A DNA stretch of 64,000 nt from Atherix ibis (lineage: Eukaryota; Arthropoda; Insecta; Diptera; Athericidae), in NCBI GenBank assembly GCA_958298945.1, contig OY282606.1, positions 76,309,622 through 76,373,621 on the forward strand, read 5' to 3'. Numbering within the stretch: the first letter of the stretch is position 1; every line of letters begins with the position of its first letter. The position numbers were made by a program, and so were the translations under genes. Under the pieces are notes generated by a model. It saw only the letters and a program-made list of their open reading frames with translations, was not told the origin of the DNA and searched no databases. Positions 57,353 through 64,000 of the stretch are shown piece by piece.

Positions 57353-57903
57353 AAGGGTTTTCGAATAAGAGTGATATGATTTCTTTTTATAAAAAAAACA
57401 CTCTAATTGTTAAGGAAATTTGAATGTTTTTTATTTAATGTGAAGTACAATCGATACAATTAAGTTCTGAATAAAACGTCATCCAAATGACCTCCGCGAC
57501 TTCTTTTGCAGGAACGAATTCTATGAACCCAATTTTCGACACTTTTTCCACTAAATCAAGTCGTATGTCATGAATAGCACGTTCAATATTGACTTCTAAA
57601 GCTTGAAGAGAGTCTAGTTTATTGCTAAAGATCAATAATTTCAAATAACACCACAAGAAATAGTCTAATGGTATTAAATCACAACTTCTTGGAGACCATT
57701 CAATGTCACAATTTCTTGAAATAATCGAATCTCCAAACTTTTCTCGCAATAATTCGGTTGTTTCACGTGCTGTGTGGCACGTAGCCCCGTCTTGTTGGAA
57801 CCAGATGTTGTTAAGATCAACTTCTTCCAATTTCGGCCATAAAAAGTTGGTTATCATCGATCTATACCGCTCTCTATTGACAGTAACGGTGTTTTTTATA
57901 TTT
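57353..57903 (-). mobile_element. DD41D family A element, 3' half
   Basis: The left end GGGTTTTCGAATAAGAGTGA matches the family A TIR. The minus-strand frame 57857-57435 carries WFQQDGATCHTARETTELLR and RSCDLIPLDYFLWCYLKLLI (second and third Asp, spacing 41). The element stops abruptly at ACGGTGTTTTTTATATTTTA, so the 5' half and other TIR are missing. Confidence 0.85.
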
Positions 57904-59862
57904 TAAAAAACAACAATAAAAAAATGCTCCTAAGAACTTGTTCTCCTTGACGTATTGAAAAGATAAACTTCAATGAAATTTCAACATTTTCTATGTAGTT
58001 CATAAACATTCTTAAAATTCTGTAACTGTTTTTAAAATTATTCTAAAATTTATTTAAACATTTTTCTAGTAGCGATTATGTATAATTTTCTATGTTATAT
58101 AAAAATCAATAATAAAAATAATAAAAACGAGCTATGAGATTTTCTACACCTTTCAACACGTTTTAATTTGAACACGACTTAACGCCAAATATGAAAATCC
58201 CAAAATAAATATTTTCATAGTAAAAACAAATGCTGACGTCATTAAATAATCTTTGCTCAAAATTATTTGCATACAAAACACATGATTGTGCCCAAGAAAA
58301 TGAATGAAATTTTGAAATCAGGACAAGATGATCCGGGGGTAAGAAAATAAGATAAAGATCATCAAGTCAGATAATGTCTCGCCAACTATGAGCAATATGC
58401 ACAAGTAGGTGGTGATTTCCACCACCTTGACAAATTGCTGTTATAAAAACAAATCACAACAATACATCCGTTTTTTTTGTACTCTCGGATGGTTATTACA
58501 TTGCACCTCCATTAGCCAAATAAATTATTTATATTGATTGTATTTCTAAAAAAAAACGAGTAAAGACAGTGAGAAAGAACGAAGATAGTATGAGATAAAA
58601 CGGATTCAAATCGGGTTGGTCAGTGAAGGGGTCCCTGCCATCGGTCAATGTTTTTAGTTGATCTTCAAAAAAATTTAACTTTTTTTCGCTTGTTTCTGAA
58701 TTTATTTTTTGAATCAAAGCTGAAGCGATCGTCGTCGTTTACAAATTTTGAAAATGCGCAATGCACCTGTGCTAATTGATTCATTGACGATATTACTTAA
58801 ACTTCCGTTTCCTGTATCGTTGGTATAGTCTACTATTCCGTTTCTCCTTCTCTTACGTCATATAGTGTTTTATTTTAAAATCTTGTGAGGTCATTAAGAT
58901 TTCTTGTAGACTCATTTTTCTATTTTTGATAATCCGTAAACTATCCATTATACAATGTATGTATGTACTTAGCCGTCTTTTAGTTTATTTTAATTTGAAC
59001 AAATTAACATCGCAATCACTTGTAACGTGCTCTTAAGTTGATGGTGTTTAAAATAATATTCTCAATGAAATGAAATACAACGAATGCGGGAAGTTTGCCA
59101 TTTAGTTAATTATTTTATTCGATTGATTATTTAATATTTTTGAAGAGGTTTTCTTTTGCTGTTCATATGTAAGCATTTTACATACCATATAACGAGTACG
59201 TATGATAAATGAACTGATAATAAAAATGTGAACTGTTTAAGAGACAAAATAGATTTACTATTATTTATCAAGGAAAAATAATAATTTATCATATTTGTAG
59301 GTATAATATCAGATACTATTAAATTGTTGAAAAGAACCTGTTACTATTGATCGTTCTAATGATACTTCACACGTATTTACCAAATAATTTACTATAGTTT
59401 GTGTGATTTTTAGTAGTTTTTTTGAATTTAAACAAATAAAAGTTTAGGCTATGTTGGAAAATAAGAAGATGGTTCCTCCCCTTTATTATTAATTTGGGTA
59501 AAAAGTTATATTAGTAGACAGTTTCCCATCTGAGCTATGGCGGATACACATATATTTATTGCTCATTAAAGCACATTCGATACAATTTTTATTTAAAAAT
59601 AACATCATTGAAAAGGCCTACTCGGCTCCGTTTGCAACAGATGATACGAGAGGTCCAATTTTGGATGAATCTTCCGCATAAATCGGGTTTAATAATACCG
59701 ATGACTTGAACAATAGGTTTATTTACATAGATCAAGTTTGGGCACGCATGAGGTCAGTGACAACAGCATTTTGGTTTTTCGTATATTATGAAGAGTTACA
59801 CCACAATTACATAGTATTAAAAACACAAATACAAATTTAATTCAATTTAATTAATATGTTTA
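57904..59862. other. Unassigned sequence
   Basis: No gene, TIR or repeat recognised; the longest frames are short and non-homologous. Confidence 0.5.
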
Positions 59863-60154
59863 CGAGTCTGTTCAAAAAGTAGCACGAATTTTGAATTTCC
59901 GCGGGTTACGTTTATTCGATTTTCGATTTTTTGTGGCGTTATGATGGTACTTATGTCTCTCACTTATGCCGACAAGTTCGGCCATTTTGAATGATCAGTT
60001 AATTTTTGACAGCTGCTTTGCTTGCACGTGGTTTGCCTCGTCTTCGATTTTTGGCATAAGTAAGAGACATGAGTACCAACCTAACACCACACAAAATCGA
60101 ATATGCGTAACCCGCGAAAATTCAAAATTTCCGATACTTTTTGAACAGACCTCA
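59863..60154. mobile_element. M1-derived MITE, 292 bp
   Basis: CGAGTCTGTTCAAAAAGTAG at the left and inverse TGAGGTCTGTTCAAAAAGTA at the right, both next to TA; the element is just the two long inverted arms joined near GCCTCGTCTTCGATTTTTGG. A pure deletion derivative of M1. Confidence 0.88.
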
Positions 60155-60319
60155 TATAAGTCTTGAACGCTTCACTTACCTTATTAAATCAATTTCAAAA
60201 AATTCTTGGAAAAAGTTCTAAAATAATTAAAAATAAACGGTATCAATCGGAGCCGCACTTACATCATCGTAGAGCCAGGTGGCAGCCCTGAGAGCCGCAC
60301 TTGCCCACCCTTGGCATAA

Positions 60320-60888
60320 TTTATATTATATTTATTTGACAGGTTTTCATTTTCTACATTTTTACAATTTTTAACACATATATGCATTTTTTTATACACA
60401 CATAGTCTTGACAACACAGTCGCTCCTATGGAGGACATAGCGGCACTAGAAAACTCCGTTAACTCTCTACCGTCTGCTTCTGCCTTGGGTTTTTGCCTGA
60501 AGTATGGTCTTGAGGTACGGTCCGGATGGTTCCGTGAACTCCCTTCCATCTGCTTCTGCCTTTTGGGTTTTTGGCTGAGGTACGGTCTTGGGTTTTTGCC
60601 TGAGGTACGGTTTTTGCCCTGAGTACGATGAAAGCCAAATGAGTTCTTGCCTGAGGTGTGGTCCGGATGCTTCTTCTAGTGCTGTTTCTTTGATAGGGTG
60701 TGTTTTAATAGCTTGCGGCTTATCAGACCAGCGAAGCAACCTCCAGTGACGTTGGGGGACCCTACGGACTACATATATAAGGCTTGTAGTCAGGCCTTTC
60801 ACCCCGGCACCAATGCCGAGATGGCGGCAGCAGGAATCGAACCCCGAGTGTGAGTCGGTCACCTTGACCATTGCACCACACACTCGGA
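60320..60888 (-). mobile_element. tRNA-derived SINE with 12-bp target duplication
   Basis: Flanked by CCCTTGGCATAA at 60308-60319 and 60889-60900. The minus strand starts with a tRNA-like head containing a perfect A box TGGTGCAATGG (60878-60868) and B box GGTTCGATTCC (60843-60833), the internal RNA polymerase III promoter. The body has a repeated GGTTTTTGCCTGAGGTACGG motif (60,540-60,660), and the other end is T-rich on the plus strand (an A-rich tail). Confidence 0.85.
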
Positions 60889-60949
60889 CCCTTGGCATAA
60901 ACCATTGATTTAACGTAGTCTCATAGAGAAAAATCGAAAGACGTTAAAT

Positions 60950-61310
60950 GCACGATCTTGGCGGCTACCTGGCATCAGTATTTCTCAAAGTAGTACAACG
61001 CGGAAGCTTCAACTGCTGTGTGCCAAGTACTACGGTTGGAATCAGATATTGTTCAACTCCATATTGTTCAATTGAGTCCACAAAAATTTGTGATATTCGC
61101 TCCATACCTCTCGCCATTAATAGTAGTCCGGTGATGTTGGCCGACCAAAATCCACACCAGACAGTAAGTTTTCGTGCATGCAAAGGAAGCTCTTGTAACT
61201 TTTGTAATTGCTTTTTATCCCAGATCCTAAAATTTTGCTTATTTGCGTAGTCATTCAGCTAAAAATGCGCTTTATCGCTGAAGATGATTTTTTCACGAAA
61301 TCTGGAATTT
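60950..61310 (-). pseudogene. DD41D-type transposase fragment
   Basis: The minus strand reads DYANKQNFRIWDKKQL, LHARKLTVWCGFWSANITGL and, in another frame, weak similarity up to a Thr-rich segment before the missing QDGAT box. Heavily mutated; TIRs not found. Confidence 0.7.
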
Positions 61311-61383
61311 CATAAATTTTCACTATCTCAACGTGTTGTTGAATCCCGTACTTCTTCATGATCAAATGATAGCTATAGCAAAA

Positions 61384-62252
61384 CCTTAGATTATATGTGT
61401 AAAAGAACTGGATAGTTCTCTACACGAAAATTATGGCACAATTTTGTTGGCAATACATTCGTAGAACGCACACACATGCAAAATAACAAAAACGGCGTAA
61501 ATCAGTAGGGGCCAATTTTAAATATTCAGTATGCGATAGAAGCGGTTCGTCTAAAACCATTTTCATATGTGATGTCATTTATGCATAAACAAATAGATTT
61601 TTTAATATTGCGGGTTTTGTTGTTTGATGGAATTAGTTTTGGAAATTTATAATAAAACACAGATTGGATAAAAATTCAATCCAAAAATGAAAAATGAATT
61701 AAATGAGAGAATGTGGTATTATGTTTATGTTGAAATAAAACCACACCGCACTTAGTAAATTTAAATTTAAATGTTAAACAAGCATAATTAGATACAAAAA
61801 GCATCGATATAATATATAGTGTGTAATGGTAGTTAAACAATTAATAACTAAACAATTAATATTCTAAAAAAATTGAAAACAATATTATTTAGTAAATGCA
61901 AGCAAAAGCACAAATGCAAGCAAATTTATTAAAATAATAAGCCTACCGAATATACTTTATTTATTTTAGCACAATGAAAACAGCAATGGAAAACATACCA
62001 TACTGAAAAATTTGTTCCCTTAAACTTTCTTACACACACTTTACGTACACCGGCACTGAAATATTTTCCGATAAAATTGAACTGTCGACATCGCATTTGT
62101 TTACATTTATTGAAAGCCGAACTTTTCACTTTTTAACCACGTTTTGGATAAAATAAATCACTAAAAGCCATTTAGGCACAAACTAAATTTTTGTTATTTT
62201 GTTTAATAAAAATGAAGATGTCAACTTACCGAAAGAAAGAAATTCCTTCTTC
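61384..62252. repeat. CCTTAG-family repeat, copy D
   Basis: Starts CCTTAGATTATATGTGTAAA, shares ACATTCGTAGAACGCACACA, ACACCGGCACTGAAATATTT and TTGAAAGCCGAACTTTTCAC with copy B, and stops where M1 mariner sequence begins. Confidence 0.8.
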
Positions 62253-62596
62253 CCGCAGCCACCGTATTTTTTGTTTTTTTTTTGTTTAATAAAAATGAAG
62301 CTGTCAACTTAATAATCCCGCAGCCACCGTATTCCCCAGATCTGGCCCCCTGTGACTTTTTCTTGTTCCCGAAACAGATTCTTTGATTCATTTTTTGGAA
62401 TGGGCAAAAATCGAAGACGAGCCAAAACACGTGCAAGCAAAGCAGCTGTCAAAAATTAAGTGAACATTCAAAATGGCCGAACTTGTCGGCATAAGTGAGA
62501 TATATGAGTACCAACATAACGCCACAAAAAATCGAAAATCAAATATACGTAACCCGCGGAAATTCAAAATTCGCGATACTTTTTGAACAGACCTCG
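62252..62596 (+). mobile_element. M1 mariner 3' fragment with third catalytic Asp
   Basis: Plus strand PQPPYSPDLAPCDFFLFPKQ with the third Asp, then a stop and the right arm ending GACAGACCTCG-type TIR at 62596 with TA. The stretch CCCGCAGCCACCGTATT and its upstream ~30 bp occur twice (62,205-62,270 and 62,285-62,333). Confidence 0.82.
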
Positions 62597-62599
62597 TAA

Positions 62600-63715
62600 A
62601 ATTCAATTTTATATAATATTATTAGTAGATATAGAAGAGTCCACACGTTTTGTGTTCTTTTAGTTATAAAATAATCTACTTTTCCATTAATCAAATCAAT
62701 ATTTTAAAAATAATCTAGAAAAATACCAATTAAGTAAAATGAATTTTAATTAAATTTTAGTCATCAATAAATTGTGAGTGGAATTATTCAATACAAAGTC
62801 GACATAAATGAAAGAATGGAAAAAGAACACCAGACATTTGGTCAACTGGAGATGGTAAAACTTGGGGAAGAGTGTAATGTTTAATTTGATTTATCATAAG
62901 TCCAAATAAAGTCTGATGTAACAAAGTAGGAGCGTAGGAGGAGGAGACATGAGGATTTGCATTAGCCTCAGAGTGGATTGACAAGTATTAACAAATAAGT
63001 TTCTCGTGAGAATTAACAATAAGACGAATTGATTGATTAGCACCTAATTTTCTGATAAGTGTGAAAATTTCGAGTTTCCTATTGAATTTTATGTGTAATA
63101 CCATATGTGATACGATGCCAGTAACGATATATAAATTACATGTGTACATTTAGTTTAAAATACGCTAGAAATATTTTCAAAAAGTATATATTTACATACC
63201 TATTTACCCACATTATTTGTTAATTTTTTTAATGACAGAATTCATTTGAACTGTTTACGGATAAATGGTATATTAACAAATCTTATTTACTTACAGTAAA
63301 CAATTTAATTAAAGTTCAAATTTAGTTATTATCGCCCATTTGGTCAATTTACGATTGTTGAAATGATAAGTTCATCTATGTACGAAAAGAATTATTTATT
63401 TAAAAATTATAAAAATGTTATCGTTAATTAAATAAACCTTCTTAAAATATTAATTATAATTTTTTGTTTTATTATTTTTCCATTTTATAAAATTGTTTAC
63501 AACTAATTTAAGAGTGAATTTGTGTTATTCCGCAAAAAAATGAAATTTAGATAGGCATCCCGCATTAGGCAATTTACCTGCATTATGTATAATTAACAGT
63601 TTAATAAAAATCTAAAAATATATTGTATCATCCAAATATATATGGTAGGTTTTTGCTCTCAAAAAATCAAACTTACTACAAAAACGAGTATTCTATAAAA
63701 ATTGGATTTCACAAA
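62600..63715. other. Unassigned sequence
   Basis: AT-rich; no supported gene or mobile element. Confidence 0.5.
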
Positions 63716-63719
63716 AATC

Positions 63720-63870
63720 ATCCATAACGATGAAGCGCACATTTTCACATCGACGGCTACGTTAACAAAATAAATTGTTGAATTTGGGCCGCGATAAACC
63801 CTCACGTGATTAACGAAAAATCGATGCATCCTAAAGAAAAGTTACTTTTTGGTGGTGTTTATGGGAGGAA
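63720..63870 (+). pseudogene. DD41D-type transposase fragment (DEAHF region)
   Basis: NDEAH at 63,728, then after a frame change ATTTTCACATCGACGGCTAC (HIDGY) and RDKPSRD-type text, MHPKEKLLFG. It is the first-Asp region that the other DD41D copies lack; very short and frameshifted. Confidence 0.62.
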
Positions 63871-63977
63871 ACTGATCTGAGGGTTCCATTATATGAGATA
63901 ATCTCCGCAATACGTCGAAGATGTACTTGAGTGCTGGAAGTTGGATTTGAGCGGATTGGCGAAACCAATTACAAGTA

Positions 63978-64000
63978 CGAGGTCTGTTCGAAAAGTGTCG
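63978..64000. mobile_element. Left TIR of another M1 mariner, cut by window edge
   Basis: CGAGGTCTGTTCGAAAAGTG directly after TA, continuing beyond the window. Confidence 0.75.

Noticed and set aside
58529..58717. 62-codon minus-strand frame
   Set aside because: It lacks homology and conserved features; consistent with chance.
60810..60888. tRNA gene
   Set aside because: A and B boxes are perfect, but the sequence continues into a SINE body with flanking target duplication; it is a tRNA-derived head.

Overview
Insect nuclear DNA, most likely a higher fly (Diptera). Evidence: four host genes with short GT-AG introns, a ribosomal-protein gene with a TCT/TOP-like start, insect-type mitochondrial ATP6/COX3 sequence as a NUMT, and many mariner-type, Ty1/copia and Ty3/gypsy elements. 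The sequence is strongly AT-rich. No prokaryotic operons, CRISPR arrays or rRNA were seen. Species is not determinable by eye.

Host genes. (1) An acyl-CoA-binding-domain protein (ACBD5-type) on the minus strand, three exons at 2882-2819, 469-358 and 268-<1, running off the left edge. (2) A GPATCH4-type G-patch protein on the plus strand, three exons 3927-5277, divergent from ACBD5. (3) A GT31 beta-1,3-galactosyltransferase on the minus strand, four coding exons from 33422 to 11860; its last intron is 19.2 kb and full of nested transposons. (4) RpL28 on the plus strand, coding exons 34451-35538, head-to-head with the glycosyltransferase. Two tentative host-like models lie further right: a two-exon minus-strand ORF (55099-54777, 84 aa, unrecognised) and an orphan first coding exon (46636-46715).

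Layout. 1-5.3 kb: two divergent genes. 5.3-11.9 kb: very AT-rich gene-free DNA. 11.9-33.4 kb: the glycosyltransferase; its intron 3 holds a deleted copia element with LTRs and a 5-bp TSD, a mariner carrying mitochondrial DNA between its TIRs, a tandem repeat, Mos1-like and other mariners, a MITE, a gypsy element with a partly duplicated integrase, and a mariner with a long ORF but a lost third catalytic Asp. 33.4-35.5 kb: shared intergenic space and RpL28. 35.5-64 kb: intergenic or intronic DNA dominated by Tc1/mariner relatives (DD41D and DD34D types), deletion derivatives, foldback and MITE elements, a tRNA-derived SINE, and a 1.6-kb long-TIR family (called here the CCTTAG family) that repeatedly abuts fragments of one mariner family (called here M1, TIR starting CGAGGTCTGTTCAAAAAG).

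No intact autonomous transposon is visible: each transposase or polyprotein has at least one frameshift, deletion or active-site change. The most interesting features are rearrangements: mtDNA captured inside a mariner, an ~0.8-kb segment copied into another transposon between 34-bp direct repeats, deletion derivatives sharing the same internal breakpoint, and complex junctions between the CCTTAG family and M1.
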